Assembly: GCF_016656965.1 (NCBI RefSeq)
Contig: NZ_CP067977.1
Coordinates: forward strand, 310,001 to 374,000
Direction: 5' to 3'
DNA from: Brevundimonas vitisensis
GTDB lineage: Bacteria > Pseudomonadota > Alphaproteobacteria > Caulobacterales > Caulobacteraceae
DNA length: 64,000 bases
The translations under genes were made by a program, and so were the position numbers. The notes beneath the pieces were generated by a model. The model did no database searches. It was not told the DNA's origin and worked only from the letters and a program-made list of their open reading frames with translations. This document shows, one piece after another, positions 1 through 9,383 of this stretch (its first letter is position 1; each line of letters starts with the position of its first letter).

Positions 1-284
1 TCGATGTGGTGGTGATCAATCTGCGGACCAATGACGAGGCCGTTTGCGCGGCCTGTGAGGACGCGGTCGAGCGCCTCGAAGGGGCCGGGTTCGATGTCCT
101 CTACGACGACACGGACGAGCGGCCCGGTGGCAAGTTCGCCACGGCGGATCTGATCGGCATTCCCTGGCAGCTGACGATCGGGCCCAAAGGCGTTGCGGAG
201 GGCGTGGTCGAACTGAAACGCCGCGCAACGGGCGAGAAGGTCACGCTGTCTCTCGATGCTGCGCTGGAGCGACTGGCCGGATGA
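1..284 (+). CDS. proS: Prolyl-tRNA synthetase, C-terminal end (partial)
   Basis: The last ~94 codons of a cytoplasmic class II prolyl-tRNA synthetase, which charges tRNA-Pro with proline; the gene enters from the left edge already in frame. What is visible is the anticodon-binding (HGTP) domain: a beta strand VVVINL, the helix after NDEAV, then [16 protein letters not shown] and the strand [13 protein letters not shown], an arrangement typical of the short ProRS form of alphaproteobacteria, which ends at this domain. The stop codon overlaps the next start (ATGA at 281-284), so it is translationally coupled to lolC. The catalytic domain is outside the window. Confidence 0.88.
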   Translation, partial: DVVVINLRTNDEAVCAACEDAVERLEGAGFDVLYDDTDERPGGKFATADLIGIPWQLTIGPKGVAEGVVELKRRATGEKVTLSLDAALERLAG

Positions 285-1585
285 CCCAGACGACGTTCGA
301 GGATAGGCCGACAAAGCCGGCGGGGCCCTTTTCGGCATGGGAGATTGGGCTGGCCCTTCGGTATCTGAGGGCCAAACGCAGTGAGGGCGGCATCGCCCTG
401 ATCGCAATCATCTCCTATGTCGCCATCTCCCTGGCGGTCATGGCGCTGATCACCGTGATGAGCATCATGGCGGGCTTTCGCAGCGAACTGCTCAGCCGGA
501 TGCTGTCCTTCAACGGGCATATGTATGTCCAGGGCCAGGTCCTGAACGCGACGGACCGCGAGCAGGCGCTGGCCCGCATCGCGGACGTGCCCGGCGTTGT
601 CAGCGTCACGCCGTTGATCGAGGCGCAATCGCTGGTGCGCGGCGGCGGGCAAACGACTGGAGCCATCGTGCGTGGCCTGCGTCCGGGCGACCTGGACAGC
701 ATGAGCTTCGTCAACGATAGCCTGACTGACGAGGCACGGGCGACGTTCGGCCAGGGGGCCTATGGCGGCGACCGCATTCTGATCGGCAAAGCGTTGGCGA
801 GCCAGTTGGGCCTGGGCGTCGGTGCCCCGATCACGCTCTATTCCCCAACGGGCGCGGACAGTGCCTTCGGCAACCTGGGCGGACTGGAAAAGACCTATGT
901 TGTTGGCGGGGTCTTCAGCTCGGGGACAGCCGATTTCGATCGTGGCTTCATCTTCATGCCCCTGGAGCAGGCCCAGCTTTTCTATGGCAAGGAAGGCATG
1001 TGGGACGTGATCGAGGTCAAGGTGGCCGAGCCGGATCGCGTCGCCGACAATCTTGCCCCTGTGCGTGAGGCGGCAGGGCGCGGATCGGTCGTCAGCGACT
1101 GGCGTGACCGTCTGGCGGCCTTCTGGGGGGCGCTGAAGATCGAGCGCGTGGCCATGAGCATCATCCTGGGCCTGGTCGTGGCCATCGCCGCACTGAACAT
1201 CATCTCCGGCATCGTCATGCTGGTGAAGAACAAGACCCGAGACATCGCCATCCTTCGGACCGTGGGGGCCAGCCAGGGCTCAATGCTGCGGGTGTTCTTT
1301 GTGGCAGGAGCGACAATCGGAATAGCAGGGACTGCGACGGGGCTGATCCTGGGCCTGCTGTTCTGCCTCAACATCGGCTCCATCCAGCATTTCCTGGAGG
1401 CGCTGTTCCGGGTCCAGCTGTTCAATGCCGACGTCTATATGTTGGATGCTGTGCCCGCCCTGGTTGATCCGGTTGACGTGTTCTGGGTCGCGGCCTGGTC
1501 GCTGTTCATGTCCTGCGTCGCCGGCCTGCTGCCATCCTGGCAAGCCGCCAAGCTCGATCCTGTCGAGGCCCTTCGCTATGAGTGA
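281..1585 (+). CDS. lolC: Lipoprotein-releasing ABC transporter permease (LolC/LolE family)
   Basis: Inner-membrane permease that, with LolD, extracts outer-membrane-destined lipoproteins and hands them to LolA. The 434 residues show the MacB/FtsX layout: a cytoplasmic start with the family motif ALRYLRAKR, one membrane segment (about residues 38-66), a large periplasmic domain (about 67-285), then three membrane segments (about 290-315, 335-365, 395-420). The conserved cytoplasmic stretch [19 protein letters not shown], between membrane segments 2 and 3, contacts the ATPase. Many alphaproteobacteria have a single LolC/E-type permease acting as a homodimer, so C versus E cannot be assigned from sequence. 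It overlaps proS by 4 bases and lolD by 8. Confidence 0.9.
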   Translation: MTQTTFEDRPTKPAGPFSAWEIGLALRYLRAKRSEGGIALIAIISYVAISLAVMALITVMSIMAGFRSELLSRMLSFNGHMYVQGQVLNATDREQALARIADVPGVVSVTPLIEAQSLVRGGGQTTGAIVRGLRPGDLDSMSFVNDSLTDEARATFGQGAYGGDRILIGKALASQLGLGVGAPITLYSPTGADSAFGNLGGLEKTYVVGGVFSSGTADFDRGFIFMPLEQAQLFYGKEGMWDVIEVKVAEPDRVADNLAPVREAAGRGSVVSDWRDRLAAFWGALKIERVAMSIILGLVVAIAALNIISGIVMLVKNKTRDIAILRTVGASQGSMLRVFFVAGATIGIAGTATGLILGLLFCLNIGSIQHFLEALFRVQLFNADVYMLDAVPALVDPVDVFWVAAWSLFMSCVAGLLPSWQAAKLDPVEALRYE

Positions 1586-2279
1586 TGCCGTCCTGTCCGT
1601 TCGCGGGGTCACCCGCACCTATGACACGGCGTCCGGCGGGCTGACCGTCCTGCGCGGTGTCGATCTGGACGTCCGTCCTGGCGAGGTCGTCGGCCTGATC
1701 GGGCCATCCGGGTCGGGCAAGTCGTCCCTCCTGCACGCCGCTGGCCTGCTGGAAAGGCCGACCGAGGGCGTCATCCGCATCGACGGCGAGGATGTCGGCG
1801 GTCTGGACGAAGGCGCGCGGACGCGGATCAGGCTTGGCCGGATTGGTTTCGTCTATCAATTCCACCACCTGCTGCCGGAGTTCGATGCGCTGGATAATGC
1901 GGCCCTGCCGCTGCGGATCGCTGGGGTGAAACTGGACGCCGCCCGTGCGCGAGCGGCGACCTTGCTGACAGAACTGGGTCTGGGCGACCGCCTGAAGCAT
2001 CAGCCGGCACAATTGTCCGGCGGAGAACGCCAGCGGGTGGCCGTCGCGCGGGCCCTGGCCAATCGGCCCCGACTGTTGCTGGCCGACGAGCCGACGGGCA
2101 ATCTTGATCCGGCCACCAGCCAGACTGTGTTCGAGGCCCTCCATCGCCTGGTCAAAGAGACCGGCGTGGCGGCCCTGATCGCGACGCACAACATGGAATT
2201 GGCCGGACATATGGACCGGGTTTTCGCCATCAAGGATGGGCATCTGGAAGAGCGCCCGGCCGAGAGCCATGCCTATTGA
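1578..2279 (+). CDS. lolD: Lipoprotein-releasing ABC transporter ATP-binding protein LolD
   Basis: ATPase subunit that powers lipoprotein release by the neighbouring permease. The 233-residue protein has Walker A GPSGSGKS (42-49), the Q-loop region FVYQFHHLLPEF, which is the LolD/MacB-type sequence, the signature LSGGERQRVAVARAL, Walker B LLLADEPTG and the H-loop ATHN. The chosen ATG at 1578 lies within the last codons of lolC and gives [15 protein letters not shown], the usual LolD beginning. A longer reading from 1425 would only translate lolC sequence in the wrong frame. The 8-base overlap implies co-translation of the two subunits. Confidence 0.95.
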   Translation: MSDAVLSVRGVTRTYDTASGGLTVLRGVDLDVRPGEVVGLIGPSGSGKSSLLHAAGLLERPTEGVIRIDGEDVGGLDEGARTRIRLGRIGFVYQFHHLLPEFDALDNAALPLRIAGVKLDAARARAATLLTELGLGDRLKHQPAQLSGGERQRVAVARALANRPRLLLADEPTGNLDPATSQTVFEALHRLVKETGVAALIATHNMELAGHMDRVFAIKDGHLEERPAESHAY

Positions 2280-2315
2280 TCAGCTTGGCCTGATCCTTCT
2301 GAGGCCCTGACCGAC

Positions 2316-3077
2316 ATGTCGCACATCCCGCCGCTGGACCCCAATGTCGCCGCCCGCAAAGGGTTTCGCGAATCCGAGGAGAGGCTGAAACGCTTCTGGG
2401 CCTCGGCCGATGTCCGCGCCGAAGGGCAGGGGTGGCTGCTGCTTCTGGACGGTCGCGCTCCCAAAACCCCCGCTGGAAATCGGTTCGTCCTGCCGACCGA
2501 GGCAGCCGCGCGGCTGGTGTGCGAAGAGTGGGCGGCCCAAGGCGAATACATCGACCCTGCCACCATGCCGGCGACGCGACTGGCGGCGACAGCCATCGAT
2601 CGGGTCAGCCAGGCCCGTGAGCCCGTGGCCGACGAGATTGCAGCCTTCGCCGGCTCGGACCTGCTTTGCTATCTGGCCGATGAGCCGGGCTCGCTGGTTG
2701 AGGAACAGGTCCGCCAGTGGGCACCTTGGCGCGACTGGGCGGCGCGCACCCACGAAATCGTTCTGGAGCCGGTCCATGGGATTGTGCACCGCCCCCAGGA
2801 TCCGGCGGCGATTGCGCGGGTCCGGGCTTTGGCACTGGGGCTGGATGACTTCACTCTGACGGGCTTGGCCATGGCCGTGCCGCTGTTGGGATCGGCCGTG
2901 CTCGGTCTGGCCGTTCAGCAGGGGGCCATAGGCGGCGAGGCCGCCTTTGACATCAGCCGGATCGACGAGGCCTTTCAAGAGCGGCGTTGGGGCGTCGATT
3001 CAGAAGCCGCTGAGCGGACGTCCGCCCGGCGCGCGGAGGCGGCCCTTCTGGAGCGCTGGTTCAAGGCCTTGACCTAG
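2316..3077 (+). CDS. ATP12-family F1-ATPase assembly chaperone
   Basis: Member of the ATP12 family, known from mitochondria and alphaproteobacteria, where it binds free F1 alpha subunit during ATP synthase assembly. At 253 residues it matches bacterial members. Recognisable family features are GWLLLLDGRAPKTPAGN near residue 40, the block MPATRLAATAIDRV near 90, and SDLLCYLADEP followed by VRQWAPWRDWA, then the C-terminal helical region ending in ERWFKAL. No signal peptide or membrane segment, so cytoplasmic. It sits 36 bases after lolD, possibly in the same transcript. No ATP synthase genes are nearby. The role is inferred from the family. Confidence 0.87.
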   Translation: MSHIPPLDPNVAARKGFRESEERLKRFWASADVRAEGQGWLLLLDGRAPKTPAGNRFVLPTEAAARLVCEEWAAQGEYIDPATMPATRLAATAIDRVSQAREPVADEIAAFAGSDLLCYLADEPGSLVEEQVRQWAPWRDWAARTHEIVLEPVHGIVHRPQDPAAIARVRALALGLDDFTLTGLAMAVPLLGSAVLGLAVQQGAIGGEAAFDISRIDEAFQERRWGVDSEAAERTSARRAEAALLERWFKALT

Positions 3078-3096
3078 CAACTCCGCTACCAATATG

Positions 3097-3117
3097 AAAC
3101 TGTAGACGTTACAGTTT
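3097..3117. promoter_or_regulatory. Perfect inverted repeat, candidate operator of the GST gene
   Basis: AAACTGTA, a 5-base spacer GACGT, then TACAGTTT: a perfect 8+8 palindrome ending 34 bases before the GST start. Its size and symmetry fit the operator of a dimeric regulator such as a TetR or MarR family protein. No such regulator is encoded next to it, so the binding protein is unknown. It could instead form a weak hairpin, but it is AT-rich and has no T-run, so it is not a terminator. Confidence 0.5.
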
Positions 3118-3151
3118 GCGCGGCGGATCGTTCGCGGATGGAACCTTTGAC

Positions 3152-3769
3152 ATGCTGAACCTCTTCATTTCTCCGGGGGCCTGCGCCATGGCCTCGCACA
3201 TTGCCTTGGAAGAAGCGGGTGCCGAGCACCAGACGACGGTCATCGACCTGCGTCAGGGGCAGCAGAAGACGCCTGAATATCTGGCCGTCAATCCGGCGGG
3301 GGCCACTCCGGCCTTGCAGACGGATCAGGGGGTTATCACCCAGAATGCGGCCATCCTGGCCTGGGTCGCTCAGACCTGGCCGGAAAAGAAACTGGCTCCG
3401 GTTGTTGACGTGTTCCAGTTTGCGCGGTTCAATTCCTTCAACGGCTTTTTGGCCTCGTCGCTGCACCCGGCGCTGGGACGCCTTCTGTTCAGCCGTCCCC
3501 CTCTGGAGGGCGAGGCCAAGGATCAGGCGACAGATCTGGCGCTGGCCAAGCTGCAACTGGTCGAAGACCATCTGCTGGAAGGTCCCTGGGTGTTCGGCTC
3601 GGCCTATACGCTGTCAGACGGCTATCTGTCGGTCTTCACGCGCTGGGCACGGCAGGCGGGACTTCTCGATAGCGATCGTTTTCCGAAACTGAGCGCTCAT
3701 CTCGACGCGGTCCAGGCACGACCGGCCGTTGTGCGTATGCTGGCAGCCGAAGGTCTCAGCCCGGTCTGA
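3152..3769 (+). CDS. Glutathione S-transferase, beta-class like
   Basis: A 205-residue soluble glutathione transferase. The thioredoxin-fold half begins LFISPGACAMASHIALEE, the bacterial beta-class signature in which the cysteine of SPGAC contacts glutathione; NPAGATPAL supplies the cis-proline loop and ITQNAAILAWVA the gamma-glutamyl contact region. The C-terminal helical half has the N-capping motif YTLSDGYLSVFTRW. The start at 3152 gives MLNLFISPG, the usual family start; an in-frame ATG-like extension upstream would run into the palindrome. Substrate is unknown. The candidate operator upstream suggests an inducible detoxification gene. Confidence 0.88.
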   Translation: MLNLFISPGACAMASHIALEEAGAEHQTTVIDLRQGQQKTPEYLAVNPAGATPALQTDQGVITQNAAILAWVAQTWPEKKLAPVVDVFQFARFNSFNGFLASSLHPALGRLLFSRPPLEGEAKDQATDLALAKLQLVEDHLLEGPWVFGSAYTLSDGYLSVFTRWARQAGLLDSDRFPKLSAHLDAVQARPAVVRMLAAEGLSPV

Positions 3770-3860
3770 ACCGTAGGTTATGGCAACCCTGGGTTCACCA
3801 TAGTTGTTCAGTCTGCCTTAGAGGGACGTTGATAGTCTGCTGGGCCAAGGAACCCAGGCC

Positions 3861-4307
3861 ATGATTCAGACCCCCGAACTGTCGACTCAGCACGCCGTCA
3901 TTATGGAACAGTCACGCAGACTGTCGGGACTTGCAGCGGAGATGGACTCAAGGGGCGATGCCATGGTTGTGCGGCGGCTGATGGAAGCCGTCGACGGGCT
4001 CATCGTCCAGCATCTGTCCATCGAAGACGAGCAACTCTACCCGACCTTGATGCGGGCAGCCGACGCCGAGTTGCGCGACACGGCGATGTCCGCCTTTGAA
4101 GACATGGGCGGACTTTGTGCCGTATGGGCCCACTATCGGGACCATTGGACCATAGACCGCATCCTGAGCGATCCGCGCCGCTTCCGCACCGCGACCGATG
4201 ACATCGTCGGCGCTCTCAACCTGCGTGTCGCCATGGAGGAGAGCGTGCTGTATCCGGCTTTTGACGCCCTGCAGTCGGAAGATGGCGTCGCTGTCGCCGC
4301 AGCCTGA
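3861..4307 (+). CDS. Hemerythrin-like (HHE domain) protein
   Basis: A 148-residue all-helical cytoplasmic protein with metal-ligand candidates arranged as in HHE/hemerythrin domains: His11 in STQHAVI, QHLSIEDEQLYP (His52, Glu56), a central HYRDHW pair, and MEESVLYP near the end. Such domains bind a di-iron centre and are used for oxygen, nitric oxide or redox sensing or iron storage. The last motif has no His directly before the EE pair (RVAMEE), so the diiron site could be incomplete. It stands alone between GST and mreB. Function beyond the fold is not predictable from sequence. Confidence 0.7.
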   Translation: MIQTPELSTQHAVIMEQSRRLSGLAAEMDSRGDAMVVRRLMEAVDGLIVQHLSIEDEQLYPTLMRAADAELRDTAMSAFEDMGGLCAVWAHYRDHWTIDRILSDPRRFRTATDDIVGALNLRVAMEESVLYPAFDALQSEDGVAVAAA

Positions 4308-4380
4308 GGCTCGCGCCTTTGCCGATCATTCTTTGGTGAACGCCCAGATGTTATCGGGGCTTGTAATCGTGCGGCCATAA

Positions 4381-5559
<1,179 letters not shown>

Positions 5560-5650
5560 TCTCATCCAAAGGGGGAGGCATTGATTTCCCCGTGTCGAGC
5601 AAAAGAGGCCGGTTTCCAATCGGCAAGGATTTTGCGATAGGCAGGCAAGA

Positions 5651-5671
5651 TCGGCGGGAGTGTCCCGCCGA
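5651..5671. promoter_or_regulatory. Perfect hairpin between mreB and mreC
   Basis: TCGGCGGGA, loop GTG, TCCCGCCGA: nine perfect GC-rich base pairs with a 3-base loop, in the 139-base space between mreB and mreC. There is no T-run after it, so it is unlikely to be a full terminator. A stem here could set the excess of mreB over mreCD by mRNA processing, 3' end protection or attenuation. It also hides a GTG (5660) that would otherwise be an upstream mreC start. Confidence 0.5.
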
Positions 5672-5698
5672 TTCTCACCATTTGCAGGAAGGCGCGCC

Positions 5699-6793
5699 GT
5701 GGCGTTTCGCGACGGACCGTTCGAGAACCTCAAGGTTCCGCTGACGTGGACGGCGGCGGTCGTCGTCGTGGTCGCGATCGCGGCCTCCATTCTGCTGTTG
5801 CTCGGCGATCGCCGCGACACGCCTGGCGGCTATGGTCCGGTCCGGGCGGGGACGGATGCGGCGACAGGCCCGGTGGCGGGCGTGCTGGCTGCACCCGTGC
5901 GCTGGGCCGGTGCCGTCAGCGACTATGTCGGCGGCTATTTCTTTGCCGTGTCCGAGAACCGTCGCCTCAAGGCTCAGATTGCCGAGCTTCAACCCTGGCG
6001 TGACCAGGCGATTGCGCTGAAAAACGTCAATGCTCGCTATGAGGCGATGCTGGGAATCCGCACAGAGCCGCCGGTGCCGATGGTCACCGCGCGCTCGATT
6101 TCGGAATCGCGCGGTCCCTTTGCCAATGCCCGGCTGATCGACGTGGGATCGTCGCGCGGGGTCAAGATCGGCAATCCCGTCATCAATGAACATGGTCTGG
6201 TCGGACGAGTGATCGGTACTTCGGGGGGAGTCAGCCGCCTGCTGCTGTTGACCGATGTGACCAGTCGCACACCCGTGCTGATCGACCGCACTGACGCGCG
6301 CGCCATGCTGACCGGGGACGGCAGCGGCAATCCCAGACTGGAGTTCGTTCGTGGAACGGACTCCGTTCGTCCTGGAGACCGTATCCTGACGTCCGGCGAT
6401 GGCGGCGGGCTGCCGCGCGGTGTGCCGATCGGCGTGGCAGCGCGCGGTGTCGACGGCTCCTGGCGCGTGAAGCTGTTCAGCGACCGCGGGGCCATCGACT
6501 TTGTGCGTGTGATGCTGTTCCAGGACTTCGGCCAGCTGGTCGATGCTGAAGCCCTGAACGCGCCGCCCCTGGCTGGGTTTACTGCCCCACCCACGCCGGC
6601 AACGCCCCCGGCGGCAACGACCGCTCCGGCTGCTGCGAGTACCGCCCCGAGCACGTCGCCTTCAACCCCGGCAGCGGCAACGCCCAGGGCGACGACCGCA
6701 GCGTCGGCACCCACCGCGCCCCGTCCGCAGCCGCAGGCACAGCCACAGCCGCAACCTCAGCCCGCTACGACCACCCCGGAGGGCGGCCGGTGA
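5699..6793 (+). CDS. mreC: Rod shape-determining protein MreC
   Basis: Bitopic inner-membrane protein linking MreB to the periplasmic wall synthases PBP2-RodA. From the GTG at 5699 it has 364 residues: membrane segment about 16-36, a short coiled coil around ENRRLKAQIAELQ, the double beta-barrel domain (about 100-285), and a Pro/Ala/Gln-rich tail of some 75 residues ending in PQPQ repeats. The start is set by AGGAAGG, 6 bases upstream; the alternative GTG at 5660 lies in the loop of a perfect hairpin. The stop overlaps mreD (GTGA). The long low-complexity tail is usual in Caulobacterales and is probably disordered. Confidence 0.93.
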   Translation: MAFRDGPFENLKVPLTWTAAVVVVVAIAASILLLLGDRRDTPGGYGPVRAGTDAATGPVAGVLAAPVRWAGAVSDYVGGYFFAVSENRRLKAQIAELQPWRDQAIALKNVNARYEAMLGIRTEPPVPMVTARSISESRGPFANARLIDVGSSRGVKIGNPVINEHGLVGRVIGTSGGVSRLLLLTDVTSRTPVLIDRTDARAMLTGDGSGNPRLEFVRGTDSVRPGDRILTSGDGGGLPRGVPIGVAARGVDGSWRVKLFSDRGAIDFVRVMLFQDFGQLVDAEALNAPPLAGFTAPPTPATPPAATTAPAAASTAPSTSPSTPAAATPRATTAASAPTAPRPQPQAQPQPQPQPATTTPEGGR

Positions 6794-7311
6794 GACGCGG
6801 TCAGGTCGCCGTTCGCGTCGTCGGACCGTTGCAATGGGTCGTTTATCCTGCGCTGCTGGCGATAGCGCTCACCATCGCCTTGGCCACGCCGGTCGAGCTG
6901 TTCGGTTTGAAGCTGCCCGAGCCGGTCTTGCCGATGGCACTGGCCTTTGCCTGGCCATTGATCCGCCCGTCCATGTTGGCCCCCGCCGTTTTGTTCGGCC
7001 TTGGCCTGTTCCTCGACATCTTCTGGGCCGGTCCGTTGGGCCTATGGGCCTTGGCGCTGATGGGCATCTATGGCGTCGTTCTGATCTCGCGCAGCTTTCT
7101 GGTGGGGCAGGAGACCCACGTTCTGTTCGTCTGGTATGGCCTTGGAACGGTCGCCGCCTTCATCCTGACCTATCTGATCTCTACCTTGCTGGCCGGCAAC
7201 GCGCCCAGCGTCCTGTCGCTGTTGGGACAAGTTCTGCCGACCCTTCTGCTTTTCCCGATCGCTGGGCGCATGATCGAAAGGTTTGACGACGGCGATGTGA
7301 GGTTCCGATGA
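6790..7311 (+). CDS. mreD: Rod shape-determining protein MreD
   Basis: A 173-residue polytopic inner-membrane protein of the elongasome, with five or so hydrophobic segments (WVVYPALLAIALTIALA, LPMALAFAWPLI, LFGLGLFLDIFWAGPLGLWA, and two more). The motif GLFLDIFWAGPLG is the most conserved part of the family, as in other MreD/S-component-like folds. The GTG start overlaps the mreC stop, and the stop overlaps mrdA (ATGA at 7308-7311), so mreC, mreD and mrdA are translationally coupled. No residue of catalytic type is expected; it acts as a membrane partner of MreC. Confidence 0.93.
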   Translation: MRRGQVAVRVVGPLQWVVYPALLAIALTIALATPVELFGLKLPEPVLPMALAFAWPLIRPSMLAPAVLFGLGLFLDIFWAGPLGLWALALMGIYGVVLISRSFLVGQETHVLFVWYGLGTVAAFILTYLISTLLAGNAPSVLSLLGQVLPTLLLFPIAGRMIERFDDGDVRFR

Positions 7312-9383
7312 GCGAGCCGTCCATCATCTTCAATGACGTGAACGAGCGGCAGGGATCCTTCCTGCGCCGCACCCTGGTCATGGGGGGATTCACGGCTCTC
7401 GGGGTGGCGGCATTGACTGCGCGCCTGGGCCAGCTGCAGGTGGTGCAGGCGCAGGAATATACGACGCTCGCCTCCAACAATCAGTTCAACTACCGCCTGG
7501 TCCCGCCGCCGCGCGGGATCATCAAGGACCGTAACGGCACCATCATTGCCGGCAACCGGCCAAGCTTCCGGGTCCTTGTGGTACGCGACGAGACCAAGGA
7601 CCTGGATCAGACGCTCGATCTGTTGGGACAGCTTCTGCCCGATACCCTGGAGCGTCGCCGGTCGATCATCCGCGACGTCAATGCGGCACCCAGGTTCAGC
7701 CCCGTTCCGGTCAAGAGCGACCTGAACTGGGAGGAGTTTGCTCGCGTCAATCTGTATGCGAACGAACTGCCCGGCGTCATGGCCGACATGCACGAGGCGC
7801 GTTACTACCCGTTCGGCGGGTCGTTTGCCCATGTCATCGGCTATGTGGCCAAGGTCTCGGATCGGGACATCAAGTCCATCCGCGACGCCGGCGAGGAGCC
7901 ACCGGCTATCCTTTACAACCCAGGATTCCGTATCGGGCGTCAGGGCGTCGAAAAGGCGCTGGACAAGGAATTGCGCGGGGAGGCTGGTGGTAACCGGGTC
8001 GAGGTCGATGCGCGTGGCCGGGTCGTCGGCGAGGATGTCGAAAACTCCCGTCCGGCCATCCATGGCAAGGAAGTCGTGCTGACCCTGGATGCCGACGTCC
8101 AGAACCGGGCCCTGGAAGTCTTTGGCGAGGAATCCGGCGGCTGTGTCGTCATGGATGTTCGCAACGGCGACATCCTCTGCATGGTTTCTGCGCCGTCGTT
8201 CGATCCAAACCTGTTCGTCAGCGGCGTGCCGTCGAACGTTTACAACGCTCTGCGAGACTATGAGCGCAAGCCTCTGCTGGACAAGGCGATCTACGGCAGC
8301 TTCCCGCCTGGCTCCACCTTCAAGATGACGACGGCTCTGGCCCTGTTGGACGCCGGGGTCGATCCGTCGGAGCGGGTCAACTGCACCGGGGGCTATCGCT
8401 ACGGCAACCGCACCTTCCGGTGCTGGAAGCGGGGCGGGCACGGCGCGATGGACATGCACAATGCCATCAAGAACTCGTGCGACACCTACTTCTATCACCT
8501 CTGCAACCGCGCCGGGGTGGATCGCATTGCCCGCGTGGCCGAGGATCTCGGGTTCCACCAGGTCTATGAGATCGGCATTGCCGGTCAAAGCCGCGGCACC
8601 ATGCCCAGCACGCGCTGGAAGGCCGACTATGCCCGCCGGACCAAGGCCAAACATCCCGATGCCGGGAAATGGTATCCGGGCGAGACCCTGTCCGTCGCCA
8701 TTGGTCAGGGGGCGATCGAGACGACGGCTCTGCAACTGGCCGTAATGACGTCGCGGCTGGCCCATGGACGCAAGGCGATCACGCCCAGACTGATCAAGTC
8801 GGTGGGCGGGGTCGAACGGCCCTCCGGGGCGGCGGCGGGCGACATGCCTTTCAGCGAGGAGCATCTGAACATCGTCCGTGCGGGCATGCAGGCCGTGGCA
8901 AACGATGTCACCGGGACGGCGTACCGTGCCTCGCAGCTGGGGCTGGGTGACATTCAGATGGCTGGCAAGACCGGTACGGCTCAGTCGCGCGACTATGGCA
9001 GCGGATCACGGGGACCGCGCGATGCGGTCTGGACCCGGCGGGACCATGCCCTGTTCGTCGCCTTCGCGCCCCATGATGCACCGCGCTATGCGATCGCGCT
9101 GATCATCCAGCATGCGCCGGCGGGCGGCTCGGCCGACGCGGCACCGCGCGCGCGCGAAATCATGAAGACGGTCCTGCTGAAGGACCCGGACATGCGCGCC
9201 CGAATCGAACGGCCACTGCCGCCGGAGCCAACCGGGCCACTGACCGAGGATGAGGCCAATTTCGGTGCGGCACCTGTCGTTGAGGAGGCACCGGCCCCGG
9301 CTGCGACGCCTGCGCCGCGCCGCGCCGAACCGCTGACTGCAACGACCGGACCCCGGCCCTATATGGCGGAGCCGCCCCAATGA
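7308..9383 (+). CDS. mrdA: Penicillin-binding protein 2 (elongasome transpeptidase)
   Basis: Monofunctional class B PBP that cross-links peptidoglycan along the cell side, paired with RodA. The 691 residues comprise a short cytoplasmic start, one membrane anchor (about 22-45), the pedestal/dimerisation domain with PPPRGIIKDRNG, and the transpeptidase domain: active-site SxxK as STFK (336-339), second motif NSCDT, and KTGTAQ. A Pro/Ala-rich tail of roughly 70 residues follows the catalytic domain (PEPTGPLTEDEANFG onward), longer than in E. coli. Start overlaps mreD, stop overlaps rodA by 4 bases. Confidence 0.96.
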   Translation: MSEPSIIFNDVNERQGSFLRRTLVMGGFTALGVAALTARLGQLQVVQAQEYTTLASNNQFNYRLVPPPRGIIKDRNGTIIAGNRPSFRVLVVRDETKDLDQTLDLLGQLLPDTLERRRSIIRDVNAAPRFSPVPVKSDLNWEEFARVNLYANELPGVMADMHEARYYPFGGSFAHVIGYVAKVSDRDIKSIRDAGEEPPAILYNPGFRIGRQGVEKALDKELRGEAGGNRVEVDARGRVVGEDVENSRPAIHGKEVVLTLDADVQNRALEVFGEESGGCVVMDVRNGDILCMVSAPSFDPNLFVSGVPSNVYNALRDYERKPLLDKAIYGSFPPGSTFKMTTALALLDAGVDPSERVNCTGGYRYGNRTFRCWKRGGHGAMDMHNAIKNSCDTYFYHLCNRAGVDRIARVAEDLGFHQVYEIGIAGQSRGTMPSTRWKADYARRTKAKHPDAGKWYPGETLSVAIGQGAIETTALQLAVMTSRLAHGRKAITPRLIKSVGGVERPSGAAAGDMPFSEEHLNIVRAGMQAVANDVTGTAYRASQLGLGDIQMAGKTGTAQSRDYGSGSRGPRDAVWTRRDHALFVAFAPHDAPRYAIALIIQHAPAGGSADAAPRAREIMKTVLLKDPDMRARIERPLPPEPTGPLTEDEANFGAAPVVEEAPAPAATPAPRRAEPLTATTGPRPYMAEPPQ

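Noticed and set aside
3116..3151. Longer N-terminus for the glutathione transferase
   Set aside because: The extra codons start inside the palindrome and add no conserved sequence; MLNLFISPG is the usual start.
7170..8864. 564-codon minus-strand frame opposite mreD-mrdA
   Set aside because: Antisense artefact over two certain genes.
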